From positions 11,114 to 58,574 of IMG/VR virus record IMGVR_UViG_3300030098_004604: a stretch of DNA of 47,461 nt; one strand, written 5' to 3'. The notes under the pieces are model-generated. The model was given only the letters and a program-made list of their open reading frames with translations. It was not told the DNA's origin and did not search any database. Of this stretch, positions 1 through 8,170 are shown one piece after another. The DNA comes from a virus. The position numbers and the translations under genes are program-made. Position 1 is the first letter of the stretch, and each line of letters starts with the position of its first letter.

Positions 1-2
1 CG

Positions 3-1112
3 TATGAGTTTGTTGCCTCTATTAATATCGATGAACTGAGAGAGAAGCAGGTTGTTGCAGAAAGTGTGCAGGCCAAGATTGACAAGCTGCAAAAAGAGAT
101 GGCCGAGATTGACAAGAAGCAGGAGCTTTTGAACAGCATTCCTTGTGGCGACTCGTTCCCCACCTGTCGCTTTATAAAAGACGCACACATTGCCGTAGCC
201 ACGCAAGAGGTCACAGAGCATGAATTGTCCTCTGCAGTCGCCGCGCTTTCGGAAATGGGTGCTGATGATGTCAAGAGAAAAATCTCCCAGTTCGAAACGA
301 TTGAGGCTTTAGCTGAGTCGTTAGAAAGGCAAATCTCTACTCTGCAACTTAAGCGAGAGAGAAACAAGAATGCCAAGACAAACATAGAGTTTCAGCTAAG
401 AGAAGTTGAATCAAAAATCGAAGAGTACAACGATAACAGGGATGTTATCGAGAACCTAGAAAAACTATTAAACGAAAAGGAAGAACATGAAAAGGAAATC
501 GAACTTTCGCAAGCTAAGATCAAACGCTGCGAGAAGAAGACGCTTGACTTATACAAACAAATTGGCTCTGAGGAGCAAAAACTACAATCCCTTCGGGATG
601 AGCGAGCCTCCCACCTTAGATTGCGACGAGAGTTTGCAGCCTACGATCTCTTCATGCGATGTATGCACGCAAACGGAATTGCCTACGACGTAATCAAAAA
701 GAAGATTCCAGTTATCAATCAGGAGATTGCAAAGATTCTTGCGAACATTGTTGACTTTGAGATCTTCTTTGAGAGCAATGGAAATAAGTTTGATATTTTT
801 ATCAAGCATCCGCTGCATGATGAAAGACCAATTGAAATGGCTTCTGGTGCGGAAAAGACAATGGCTGCGATGGCTATTCGATTGGCGCTTCTTAGCGTTT
901 CGTCGTTGCCAAAGGCAGACTTGTTTATTCTTGACGAACCCGGAACTGCATTAGACGAAGAAAATATGGAGGGGTTTATTAGGATATTGGAACTAATTAA
1001 AGTGTATTTTAAGAACGTTTTGCTGATCTCCCACCTTGACTCGCTCAAAGACTGTGTAGATATGCAGATTGTTATTGAGAAAAACAAAGGATTCGCAAGG
1101 GTAAACCAATGA
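3..1112 (+). CDS. 46: gp46-like recombination nuclease subunit (SbcC/Rad50 family), 5' truncated
   Basis: The reading frame is open to the left edge, so the N-terminus with Walker A lies outside the window. What remains is a long coiled coil broken by a zinc-hook-like apex (PCGDSFPTC near 139-165), then the ABC signature region (ASGAEKT near 841-858) and Walker B (LFILDEPG near 922-945). This order is the C-terminal half of the SbcC/Rad50/T4 gp46 family, the ATPase subunit that works with gp47 to resect DNA ends during recombination-dependent replication. The hook has six residues between its cysteines rather than the usual two. The gene overlaps the next one by four bases (ATGA), so the two are probably translationally coupled. 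Confidence 0.9.
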   Translation, partial: YEFVASINIDELREKQVVAESVQAKIDKLQKEMAEIDKKQELLNSIPCGDSFPTCRFIKDAHIAVATQEVTEHELSSAVAALSEMGADDVKRKISQFETIEALAESLERQISTLQLKRERNKNAKTNIEFQLREVESKIEEYNDNRDVIENLEKLLNEKEEHEKEIELSQAKIKRCEKKTLDLYKQIGSEEQKLQSLRDERASHLRLRREFAAYDLFMRCMHANGIAYDVIKKKIPVINQEIAKILANIVDFEIFFESNGNKFDIFIKHPLHDERPIEMASGAEKTMAAMAIRLALLSVSSLPKADLFILDEPGTALDEENMEGFIRILELIKVYFKNVLLISHLDSLKDCVDMQIVIEKNKGFARVNQ

Positions 1113-2263
1113 GTGACAACGATAACGAAAACAAAGATAACAAAAACGAATTTGACTTTCTGCCTCCCGCAGAGCCACCACCCTCCTTCAATCAGGAGAA
1201 AGACCACTATCACGAAGAAGTTGCAGCAGAGGATTTCGGTATGGTCGAGGATTTTGGGCTTCAAATGGAATATTCCGATGAAGACCTCCTCCCTGAAAAT
1301 ACCGCTCCATCTTCATTGAATGTGGGCTTTGTAGGCGTCGGCGGTGGAGGCAACAAAATGGCCAATGCTTTTATTGAGCTTGGTTTCAACAAGACCCTGT
1401 TGGTTAACACCACAGGCAAAGACATTCCAAAGAATGTCGAAGAGGAACACGTTGTCCTCATTCCCGATTCTGACGGAATCGGCAAAAACACAGAATATGG
1501 AAAAGAGGTATTAAGTCAAAATGGCGCAATTGTTGAAGATGCTCTCCGCATCAAACTCGGTAAAGTTGATTGGTTATTCGTCCTTGCTGGCGGTGGTGGT
1601 GGCACCGGTAGTTCTGTTACCGCTCTTCACCCTGTCTTTGAGCGTTACATGCGCTCTGTGCAGTCAAGTGGTAAGGTCGTTTATATAGTTTCATGGCCAA
1701 CGGCTCAAGAAAACCTTAACCCCACAATCGCTCGTAATGCGTTGACGCTGGCAAATGATGTTGCCAAGCACCCGCATATCATCTTAGATAATGAACGAGC
1801 CACACGTTTACTTCGTGGTAGAATCGGCATGCTTGGCATGTATCCGGTCGCCAACACACAATTTGCTAAGTCGTTAGCCCAAGTGCTTAAACTCTCCACA
1901 GAGGACTCACCGATTCAATCTTTTGATTCGAAGGATTTGGAAACATGCTTGGGTAATGACGGTCGCGCCTTTATGGGCTCAACCATGATAAAGGATCCAA
2001 ATACTGGAAAGCTTGGATCGGTGATTCTCCACAACTGCATGAATCGTTCTGCATGCCCGCCCCCCAAGGGCAAGGCCGCAGCCGGCTCTCTAATTTTGGT
2101 TGTCTCTGAGGAGATGGCTTCTGATCCAAAAGTCAGCAAGAACATTGAGTCGGCAATCGCTTATGTCGGCGGTCGATGCGAGACACTTTTCTCTGGCGTT
2201 TATGTCAGAAAGAATGTACCCGGTCTGATTGCGATACTAAGTATGAATGGATTAGCGACATAG
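1109..2263 (+). CDS. FtsZ/tubulin-superfamily GTPase
   Basis: 384 residues. After an acidic, proline-rich N-terminal extension of about 65 residues comes a tubulin-type nucleotide fold: a T1 loop GVGGGGNK (76-83), a glycine-rich loop near 123-131, and the tubulin signature AGGGGGTGSSV (160-170). SFDSKDLE (271-278) places D273 and D276 at the spacing of the catalytic T7-loop aspartates of FtsZ, followed by GRAFMGST, like the FtsZ segment after T7. All elements for polymer-dependent GTP hydrolysis therefore seem present. Phage relatives such as PhuZ and TubZ form filaments that position or segregate DNA; the role here is inferred. It sits directly behind the gp46-like gene. Its last codons are part of a 21-base direct repeat. 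Confidence 0.85.
   Translation: MSDNDNENKDNKNEFDFLPPAEPPPSFNQEKDHYHEEVAAEDFGMVEDFGLQMEYSDEDLLPENTAPSSLNVGFVGVGGGGNKMANAFIELGFNKTLLVNTTGKDIPKNVEEEHVVLIPDSDGIGKNTEYGKEVLSQNGAIVEDALRIKLGKVDWLFVLAGGGGGTGSSVTALHPVFERYMRSVQSSGKVVYIVSWPTAQENLNPTIARNALTLANDVAKHPHIILDNERATRLLRGRIGMLGMYPVANTQFAKSLAQVLKLSTEDSPIQSFDSKDLETCLGNDGRAFMGSTMIKDPNTGKLGSVILHNCMNRSACPPPKGKAAAGSLILVVSEEMASDPKVSKNIESAIAYVGGRCETLFSGVYVRKNVPGLIAILSMNGLAT
2236..2256 (+). repeat. 21-bp direct repeat, left copy
   Basis: ACTAAGTATGAATGGATTAG plus C occurs here, inside the last codons of the tubulin-like gene, and again at 2644-2664 in noncoding sequence. The copies are exact and bracket the small gene at 2273-2644. Confidence 0.9.
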
Positions 2264-2272
2264 GAGATTATA

Positions 2273-2644
2273 ATGGCTAGACGTAAAAACACAAGAAGAA
2301 TTGATCCTCGTTATTTTATTGACGAGAAAATGCAGATACCAACACCGGTAATTAAAAAATGTTTGGCACTAGCAGACAAACTGGAAAGAGGCCCAGATAC
2401 AACAGGTACACAAATATCTGGTGGTGGCGCAGGCGACTACCCAGAATTTCTGCCCCAAACTCCAGAACAGAAAAAACAAGCGCAAGCTGCATACGATGAA
2501 ATTCAAAAACAATTCGACGATGCCCGATGCATGGATACTTTAGAGCGCGCTGAAGCATATGGAGATATTAAACATAACCCACTCACGAATGACCCCTTCG
2601 GCCCGTCATCGGAATCCCCCGGTAGAATGAGACTGAAAAGATAA
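2273..2644 (+). CDS. Small unknown protein with RKNTRR-DPRYF leader
   Basis: 123 residues, started by ATG after TAGGAG. Function not recognised. The N-terminus (RKNTRRIDPRYFIDEK) is nearly the same as that of the 8167 gene (RKNTRRFDPRYFMDEK), also at DNA level, while the remainder differs, so this is a shared N-terminal module on unrelated bodies. The body is hydrophilic, rich in Gln, Pro and Gly, with no membrane segment. Flanking 21-bp direct repeats suggest it was inserted between the tubulin-like gene and the leader-protein cluster. Confidence 0.75.
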   Translation: MARRKNTRRIDPRYFIDEKMQIPTPVIKKCLALADKLERGPDTTGTQISGGGAGDYPEFLPQTPEQKKQAQAAYDEIQKQFDDARCMDTLERAEAYGDIKHNPLTNDPFGPSSESPGRMRLKR

Positions 2645-2664
2645 CTAAGTATGAATGGATTAGC
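2644..2664 (+). repeat. 21-bp direct repeat, right copy
   Basis: Exact noncoding copy of the end of the tubulin-like gene, 408 bp downstream of the original. It looks like the scar of an insertion or duplication that brought in the 2273-2644 gene. Confidence 0.9.
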
Positions 2665-2685
2665 AACTTAAAAGGAATCTAAGCA

Positions 2686-3051
2686 ATGAAAATCACAAAA
2701 TCACAACTTAAACAAATAATCAAGGAAGAACTTGAAGAAGGCTTTATGGATAAAGTAACTGGTATGCTAGGTTCCAAGAAAGAAGAACTTCCTATGAGCG
2801 ATAAGATTGCTGCTGTTCGTAGAATGTTTCTTGACGTTGGCGATGATCTCGACGAGAACGATAAACTCAATAATGCGATGGAAGCCTTGGACGCTCTCGA
2901 ACTCAAGGATGAAGTTGGCGAAGACGATTCTATTGGAAAGAAACTTTGGGACGCATCTTCTAATCTTTATCAAGCCTTCAATGATTTGAATGCACTTTTG
3001 AGGGAAGCCGAGATTATGGCCTTGCGTTCCGAGTACAAGGAAGAAACATAA
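2686..3051 (+). CDS. Leader-family small protein 1
   Basis: 121 residues. It begins with the shared amphipathic leader MKITKSQLKQIIKEE, then LEE-G, a possible (L/I)xE cleavage site for the phage prohead protease. The body is acidic and helical, without a recognised domain. The ribosome site AAAGGAA precedes the ATG. The stop overlaps the next start (TAATG), so the run of leader genes is probably translated from one mRNA. Packaging into the head is inferred from the leader only. Confidence 0.75.
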   Translation: MKITKSQLKQIIKEELEEGFMDKVTGMLGSKKEELPMSDKIAAVRRMFLDVGDDLDENDKLNNAMEALDALELKDEVGEDDSIGKKLWDASSNLYQAFNDLNALLREAEIMALRSEYKEET

Positions 3052-3410
3052 TGAAAATAACAAAATCACAACTTAAACAGATCATCAAGGAAGAGCTTGA
3101 AATTGTGTTAAGCGAGAATAGGCTAAACATGCAAGCGGTCGAAGATGCATTCACGATGGCGGTTGTTGAAAGACCTCCTAAACTGGGATTACCAGTTGCG
3201 GTCACAATCGAAGTGGTAAACAAAAAGCTGGCTGAAACACTTGGATGGGTTCCCGATGAAAATCAGGTATCAATATTCTTAAGACAAATATTGACGGATC
3301 AATCTGTACTAGAACGCCTTGGAATTGAAAAGGTGGATCTAGGATCAGAGATTACACAAACCACAGACGGCATGACTTATAGAAACAAAGAAGCCGCTGC
3401 GAGGGTATAA
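3051..3410 (+). CDS. Leader-family small protein 2
   Basis: 119 residues starting with the identical MKITKSQLKQIIKEE leader, followed by LSE-N at residues 20-23 as a possible protease site. The rest is a mixed alpha/beta sequence with no recognised family. It is nearly identical to its neighbours over the first 45 bases or so and unrelated after that, so the genes share a module and not a whole-protein ancestor. Confidence 0.75.
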   Translation: MKITKSQLKQIIKEELEIVLSENRLNMQAVEDAFTMAVVERPPKLGLPVAVTIEVVNKKLAETLGWVPDENQVSIFLRQILTDQSVLERLGIEKVDLGSEITQTTDGMTYRNKEAAARV

Positions 3411-3411
3411 A

Positions 3412-3789
3412 ATGAAAATCACAAAATCACAACTTAAACAGATTATTAAAGAAGAGCTATCAAACACTCTCAAGCTCAAAGAGAGCATTTCTGTGGAAGC
3501 GTGGGATAATCTTCGATCCGTGCTGGAAAGCAATCAGGAAATCTTTCGCTTGGCATATCAAGACTTAATCAATTCTCATCGTCCCGATCAAATCGACGCA
3601 GACACCGGAGAGCCTGTTGATTCCGACCCCCACACAGAAGCCATGAAACAGATTGTGAGCCTTATTGAACCTTATCTCACCGATGAAGAAGATCCTTGGG
3701 AGCGTGGAGCTTCTTGGGAAGATGACGAAAGCTGGCAAGAAGAAGAAAGAGACATTGAGGGCCGCTCCCCAAAAGGTACTGAACAATGA
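3412..3789 (+). CDS. Leader-family small protein 3
   Basis: 125 residues with the same leader (MKITKSQLKQIIKEE) followed by LKE-S near residue 24. The body is strongly acidic, with a Trp/Glu/Asp-rich C-terminal part (PWERGASWEDDESWQEEE). No known domain. The ATG overlaps the next gene's start region by four bases (3786-3789). Confidence 0.75.
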   Translation: MKITKSQLKQIIKEELSNTLKLKESISVEAWDNLRSVLESNQEIFRLAYQDLINSHRPDQIDADTGEPVDSDPHTEAMKQIVSLIEPYLTDEEDPWERGASWEDDESWQEEERDIEGRSPKGTEQ

Positions 3790-4106
3790 AAATTACAAAG
3801 AAACAGCTTAAACAGATCATTAAGGAAGAAATAGAGAGCACTTTAAAAGAGTACATCGGGCGACCTCTGCACAGGCCATACAGTGACGCGGAGCAAAAAG
3901 AGCGCGACAAACAGGGCGCGCTTCGTCAAGCCGCAGTGGAGGAGCTTAATAACAACGAAGAAGCCGGCGCGCTTTGGGATAAGCTTCGAGACCACACGTA
4001 TGGCTCCGAAGAAGAATACAACACGGATTTAAACGCATTTGCAGCGCTCTTCCCCAAGAACTTGCAAGCCATGGCGAAGAAACTTGTGGCCATGAACCAA
4101 CATTAA
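3786..4106 (+). CDS. Leader-family small protein 4
   Basis: 106 residues. Leader variant MKITKKQLKQIIKEE, then LKE-Y near residue 22 as a possible cleavage site. The remainder is charged and helical, with no recognised domain. Coupled by ATGA overlap to the gene before it. Confidence 0.75.
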   Translation: MKITKKQLKQIIKEEIESTLKEYIGRPLHRPYSDAEQKERDKQGALRQAAVEELNNNEEAGALWDKLRDHTYGSEEEYNTDLNAFAALFPKNLQAMAKKLVAMNQH

Positions 4107-4117
4107 GGAACAGCACA

Positions 4118-4645
4118 ATGAAGATCACCAGAACACAACTTAAAGCTTTAATTCGCGAACAGGTCGCAGCAGTCATTAACGAAACAGACTGGCGCGATGT
4201 TTCTGATCCGGACTATCACAAACCTCAAGGAGAAGCCGGCCCGTATGCTGACTTCAAGGAAGGTATGCCAGAAGTCGCCGGCCTCATGTCTCAGGCAGGA
4301 GCATACGCGATGCCCCCCGCCGCCATGCAGAGGTTAATGCGAGTCATTAAAGAATTTGCGCCGCACCTTCCCGACGAAGAGTTGCTGAATTTTGCTCAAC
4401 AGCTTATTGATGCTGGTGCCCTTGAAACTGCGCTATCGGCCCCCAAAGGCACATTGCAGGAGGACAAGGAGGGCAAAGGCAAGTGTCCTTCTGACGGCTG
4501 TGTTCAAGCTCGCGAAGGTCACTGGGTTGTAATCTCAAATAAGACTGGAGAGTGTTGGGGAAGAAGTAAGAAAGAAGGCGGCAAATGCACTCAGTATGAT
4601 TCTCGTAAGGATGCCGAGGCAGCCTTGGATGCATATCACGCATAA
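4118..4645 (+). CDS. Leader-family protein 5 with cysteine-containing C-terminal domain
   Basis: 175 residues. Diverged leader MKITRTQLKALIREQ, then INE-T near residue 22. The C-terminal 60 residues contain four cysteines (CPSDGC, ECW, KCT) around a short beta-type segment (GHWVVISNKTGECWG) and end in an SRKDAEAALDAYHA helix. This small fold recalls short domains at the ends of other phage proteins, but its function is unknown. The cysteines could bind zinc or form disulfides. Confidence 0.75.
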   Translation: MKITRTQLKALIREQVAAVINETDWRDVSDPDYHKPQGEAGPYADFKEGMPEVAGLMSQAGAYAMPPAAMQRLMRVIKEFAPHLPDEELLNFAQQLIDAGALETALSAPKGTLQEDKEGKGKCPSDGCVQAREGHWVVISNKTGECWGRSKKEGGKCTQYDSRKDAEAALDAYHA

Positions 4646-4656
4646 GGAACTAAACA

Positions 4657-5124
4657 ATGAACACAATATTTGAAAATTGGAGAATTGACCTTCTATATGA
4701 AGAGTGGCTAAAGAATAGGTCGCTCAATGAGGGGCAGTCTAGGTTTACATTGGCACAGGCGGCCACCATTCTTGGTCTCCACCCCAAACAAGCCAAAAAG
4801 AAGCCGCTCAATAAAGTCATGGCCATCAAAGCTAAAGAGAAATATCGGCAGTTGGCCTTGAAGTATCATCCGGATCGGAACCCGGACAATCCCGAAGCGG
4901 AAGCCAAGTTTAAAGAGGTGTCCGAAGCATACGCCGTTCTTACGGACGATGATATCACCCCGGCCCCCGCGAAGGCGTCCGACTCCAGCGGCCAAGCACA
5001 AGGCTCAACCACCCCTGAGCCAAACAACGACAAGAGTGAATTGTACAACACGATTATACAAGCGATGGGTAAGGCGTTTGCCCGACCACAAGCTGCGGTT
5101 GCAGAAGGAAAACAAAAGAAATGA
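4657..5124 (+). CDS. J-domain (DnaJ-like) protein
   Basis: 155 residues. Residues about 31-96 form a J domain: helix I ([11 protein letters not shown]), a lengthened basic loop, helix II ending [10 protein letters not shown] with the essential HPD (71-73), and helix III ([15 protein letters not shown]). J domains stimulate Hsp70 (DnaK) ATPase and recruit it to clients. No Gly/Phe or zinc region follows, only a low-complexity tail. The N-terminus differs from the MKITK leader but also ends in LNE-G (residues 23-26), resembling a prohead-protease site. It lies within the leader-gene cluster, so it could be a packaged or late assembly co-chaperone; this is inference. Confidence 0.85.
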   Translation: MNTIFENWRIDLLYEEWLKNRSLNEGQSRFTLAQAATILGLHPKQAKKKPLNKVMAIKAKEKYRQLALKYHPDRNPDNPEAEAKFKEVSEAYAVLTDDDITPAPAKASDSSGQAQGSTTPEPNNDKSELYNTIIQAMGKAFARPQAAVAEGKQKK

Positions 5125-5417
5125 ATTTATTGAGCAGAATTACAGGGTGGTTCTCTAAACCTACTCCCGTCACAGTTGTTGAAGAAGCGGAAGAGGTTGT
5201 TGTAGCTGATGAAGCTGGCGAGTCCGCTGGTGAAATCTTCACTAGACTTTGCCGCACCGCCGGCGTTAAGAACAGAGAGCTAATCAAGGTAAGCGCCGCC
5301 GAAGTTTTTGAGGCGTGGTATGTTGGACCGGTGTCGGATGCAGCTATCTTAGAGGCAATTTCGACATTCAAGAACGAACACCCCGGCATCAGCGCAAAAC
5401 TATCAGGGAAGATTTAA
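5121..5417 (+). CDS. Small unknown protein
   Basis: 98 residues, ATGA-coupled to the J-domain gene. The N-terminus ([12 protein letters not shown]) is amphipathic, followed by a Val/Glu/Ala-rich linker and a compact C-terminal helical part. No family recognised. Confidence 0.65.
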   Translation: MNLLSRITGWFSKPTPVTVVEEAEEVVVADEAGESAGEIFTRLCRTAGVKNRELIKVSAAEVFEAWYVGPVSDAAILEAISTFKNEHPGISAKLSGKI

Positions 5418-5418
5418 A

Positions 5419-6255
5419 ATGAATATTACTAAAGCTAGATTAATTGAAATCATCAAAGAAGAGGTGATTAAAGAGGCAGGCGGAGTCGCCGGCAACTTTG
5501 GCGGTGTTGCTACAGAGTTGGGCGCCCAGCGCGCCGACGGCAACGATTTGCCAGACCACGACCTCTACGGCCCACAGCAGACAGCCGAAGACAATTTTGT
5601 TGGCATCTTAAATGAAATTGGTCACATGCTCGATGCATGGGAGAAGAAGAAGTATCCCTCTGACGAGGCCCGATACATGAGCTATTTTGAAGATCTTCAA
5701 GGGCTGCTTGAGCAGTACGATCCTTGCGCCCATGTTGGGCAGAAGTGCGAGGACGTTCATCCAAACCAAAGCCACGAAGAGTGTGTGGAGGTTACGATTA
5801 ACAATGCGCTTTACGAGGCGGCTCAAAAAAGACTTAACGAAATGTACCCGCGCAGACGCGGACACTCAGCGCGATCTAATGTCGCGGGACCGGTCAACCC
5901 CAAGCGAAAATTAAAATACGGAGAGAAATGTCCGGCCGGCTACAAGTTAGGGCTTACGGATTATTGTGAGAAAATCGGCGCCCGCCCGAAGGACATCGAG
6001 AACGCAATTAACGACATTGAAAACCCTAACCGGTCCGGCGGCTATGGTGGACTTGAAGAGGAAAACAGCTGACCAGACAAAGAGGGCTCAGGTGAGCTTG
6101 GAGAAGTTTTAGGACCAGATGCGGAAGTTGGCGAATATATTGAAGATTTTCAAGATTCCGATGCTCCCCAGTTTAAGGGAAAGAGCAAGAAGAAAAAAGC
6201 CCAAATGGCCTACGCGGCCCACGCAGCAGCCAAAGAAAAAAGAGGTAAAAAATGA
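5419..6255 (+). CDS. Leader-family protein 6 interrupted by an in-frame UGA
   Basis: Codons 1-217 (5419-6069) encode a protein with leader variant MNITKARLIEIIKEE and IKE-A as possible cleavage site. A TGA follows at 6070-6072. The same frame stays open for 60 more codons to TGA at 6253-6255, with protein-like sequence ending in a basic tail (DAPQFKGKSKKKKAQMAY near 6157-6216). No start codon lies near the start of the extension, and its stop forms an ATGA overlap with the next gene. The extension is therefore probably part of this gene. Readthrough, a nonsense mutation or a base error are all possible. The protein would be 217 or 278 residues; function unknown. Confidence 0.7.
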
Positions 6256-6452
6256 TGGAAAAATCAAAAGCATTTGTTGATACATGGTTATCAAAACTGA
6301 CATCGCGCAAGCTATTAGTGTGGGGTACAGCAACCGCACTTACGTTTGCAGGACACGTTACCAGCGAAGATTGGGTAATCATTTCCGCAATCTATATCGG
6401 AGGTCAAACTGTGATCGATGGTATTGCAAGGCTGCGGGGGCATAATGACTAA
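6252..6452 (+). CDS. Small membrane protein, holin-like
   Basis: 66 residues with two probable membrane segments (KLLVWGTATALTFAGHV and WVIISAIYIGGQTVIDGI) separated by a short polar turn. Size and topology fit small phage holins, and it is followed by two spanin-like genes, which supports a lysis role. No endolysin is present in the window. The start overlaps the UGA-interrupted gene (ATGA), with AGAGG upstream. The assignment rests on topology and context. Confidence 0.6.
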   Translation: MMEKSKAFVDTWLSKLTSRKLLVWGTATALTFAGHVTSEDWVIISAIYIGGQTVIDGIARLRGHND

Positions 6453-6828
6453 TGAGGTCATTGTCAAGTTTGTTTTAAACAATTGGAAGCAGATTCTTTT
6501 CGGAGTACTTCTGCTGGCGCTGATGGCGAAGTTTCGCTACGATTACCACCAACTAGAGAAGGCATACGAAACAAGCCAGCAATCCTTAGAAGAGCAGATT
6601 GCAGGACTGAAGGATATTCATAAGCGCGAACTAGAGCGACGCGATGAGGCCATTGAGAAATATCGAGATGCCTTAGAACAACTGGAAGAGAGCTACTTAG
6701 ACTCCCAAGTGGAACTTGAGCGAGAGCGTAACAAGTACAAGAAAGATCGTGTCAAAGATTTCAAAACCGACCCAGACGCACTGAGTAAAGATATTGAGGA
6801 GGCATTCGGCTTTATAAATGCTCGCTAG
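6445..6828 (+). CDS. i-spanin-like inner-membrane coiled-coil protein
   Basis: 127 residues from the ATG at 6445, chosen because GCGGGGG lies just upstream; an earlier in-frame start at 6418 would be buried in the preceding gene. One N-terminal membrane segment (ILFGVLLLALMAKF) is followed by about 70 residues of highly charged coiled coil. This is the layout of Rz-type inner-membrane spanins, which fuse inner and outer membranes at lysis of Gram-negative hosts. It overlaps the genes on both sides. Confidence 0.6.
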   Translation: MTNEVIVKFVLNNWKQILFGVLLLALMAKFRYDYHQLEKAYETSQQSLEEQIAGLKDIHKRELERRDEAIEKYRDALEQLEESYLDSQVELERERNKYKKDRVKDFKTDPDALSKDIEEAFGFINAR

Positions 6829-7240
6829 TTTACTATTGCTGTTCACAATGACCGCGCATGCCGAGGAGCCGGGGAAGTTTGTAATACTTCGTCAGAATGA
6901 GTGCGCGCCTTTCGAAGGCGTATTGTTCGATCCCGTAGCCACAGCAGAGGTTCTCAATGTAAAAGTTTATGCTAAGCGCGAGTGTGAAATGACATTGGCG
7001 CATGAATTAGAAAAGAAAGAAATAGAATTCCAATTAGAAAGAGACAAATACAATATTCGATATGATGCACTTGTAGAAGAACACAAACTTCTGGTTGAAC
7101 AAAAAGATATAGAAATCACAAAACTTCGAGAATCGCTCTTGAAGCAGTCACCACGAAACAATTGGCTGTGGGCTGCCGGCGGAGTGGTTGTCGGCATGGC
7201 CGCCACATACGGCGCTTATAAGGTGTTTAATGACAACTAA
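6818..7240 (+). CDS. Periplasmic coiled-coil protein with signal peptide and C-terminal membrane anchor
   Basis: 140 residues. The N-terminus (LASLLLLFTMTAHA-E) is a typical signal peptide with an AHA cleavage site and no lipobox cysteine. The mature part has two cysteines, a coiled coil (residues about 60-110) and a C-terminal membrane segment (WLWAAGGVVVGMAATYGAY). It follows the i-spanin-like gene with a ten-base overlap, as Rz partners often do, but it is not a lipoprotein. It may be an unusual spanin component; the exact role is open. Confidence 0.6.
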   Translation: MLASLLLLFTMTAHAEEPGKFVILRQNECAPFEGVLFDPVATAEVLNVKVYAKRECEMTLAHELEKKEIEFQLERDKYNIRYDALVEEHKLLVEQKDIEITKLRESLLKQSPRNNWLWAAGGVVVGMAATYGAYKVFNDN

Positions 7241-7607
7241 AAATCCAGACCGCATCGCTGCAATAGAAAAAGCCATATCTAAGAAATATGGTGACGATGC
7301 AATTAAAAACCCTCGTGCTGAATGGGGGGAAGAAAAAGAAAAAGAGTACCTTGAGCAAATGAAAGAGTTCTACGCAAAGGTTAAACGCAATGAAGAGGCG
7401 CAGGAAAAAGTTGACATTAATGGTATAAAGGTTTCAAAAAAACTACTTAATAGAGAATCTTTAAAATGTTGTCCTGTCTGCGGATCTTTTCCAAGGAAAT
7501 CAATGGATGATGTATGTCTTGCCAAGTTTGATTGTTGCAATAAATGCTACATTCAATATGTGGAAGGCAGAGAAGAAAGATGGCTAAAAGGATGGAGACC
7601 TGAATAA
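7230..7607 (+). CDS. Zinc-ribbon-like small protein
   Basis: 125 residues from the ATG at 7230, preferred over 7188 because the extra residues overlap the previous gene and lack a ribosome site. The C-terminal part has CCPVCG, then CLAKFDCCNKCY and the motif VEGREERW. The paired cysteines form a probable zinc ribbon, a type I associate with small phage proteins of unknown function. The N-terminal half is charged and helical. Confidence 0.7.
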   Translation: MTTKNPDRIAAIEKAISKKYGDDAIKNPRAEWGEEKEKEYLEQMKEFYAKVKRNEEAQEKVDINGIKVSKKLLNRESLKCCPVCGSFPRKSMDDVCLAKFDCCNKCYIQYVEGREERWLKGWRPE

Positions 7608-8170
7608 TGGCAACAGTTTATGAAATAGTACAAGGTTTGGCGCAAGCAGCCGCTAACGCATATGATGGCGCGCTTGGCGAAGATTATGAGCCCGACAAGC
7701 CCGGCATTCTACGCAGAGAAGAGGGTAACGCCCTCATCGATCAGCGTGTGATGGACGGCTTTAACGTCCGGTTTTATGGCAACAAGATGTGCTTGTCCTA
7801 TCACTCGGAGATTAAGTTGAAGGAAGTTTATGCCTCCGGCTTTGAGACCGAGATGGAGCAGCGAATCGCTGACATCGCAGGCTGGCTCAAGAAAGAATAC
7901 AAAAAGATTACAGGCAACTCGGTTAGCCTTACGGAATTGGGCGAAATCGACGTTCGCGTTGAGAACTCTTCTCGCGTTAGAACTTGGGTCACAGCCAAGA
8001 TGAATTATACCGTTGGTGGGCTTGATGAGGATTTGGCAATTGAAAAGCCTTCGAAGGATCGCCTCGACAAGAATTGGAAAAGTTTCCTTGATCAGGGCGG
8101 CTGGAATGGTGAAGGTGGCAAGCGCCCCGACAACGATTCCCGCAAGAAAGACAAGGGACCACAATCATGA
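7607..8170 (+). CDS. Unknown conserved-looking phage protein
   Basis: 187 residues, ATG after GGAG. A soluble alpha/beta protein with no recognised catalytic motif. The tail (residues about 165-187) is rich in Gly, Lys and Asp. The end overlaps the next gene by four bases. It stands just ahead of the head-packaging genes, but nothing in the sequence ties it to them. Confidence 0.65.
   Translation: MATVYEIVQGLAQAAANAYDGALGEDYEPDKPGILRREEGNALIDQRVMDGFNVRFYGNKMCLSYHSEIKLKEVYASGFETEMEQRIADIAGWLKKEYKKITGNSVSLTELGEIDVRVENSSRVRTWVTAKMNYTVGGLDEDLAIEKPSKDRLDKNWKSFLDQGGWNGEGGKRPDNDSRKKDKGPQS

Noticed and set aside
6070-6072. UGA recoded as Trp throughout (alternative code)
   Set aside because: TGA ends many other genes cleanly here (for example at 10222, 17863, 18108, 29856, 30730, 45755), often in ATGA overlaps.
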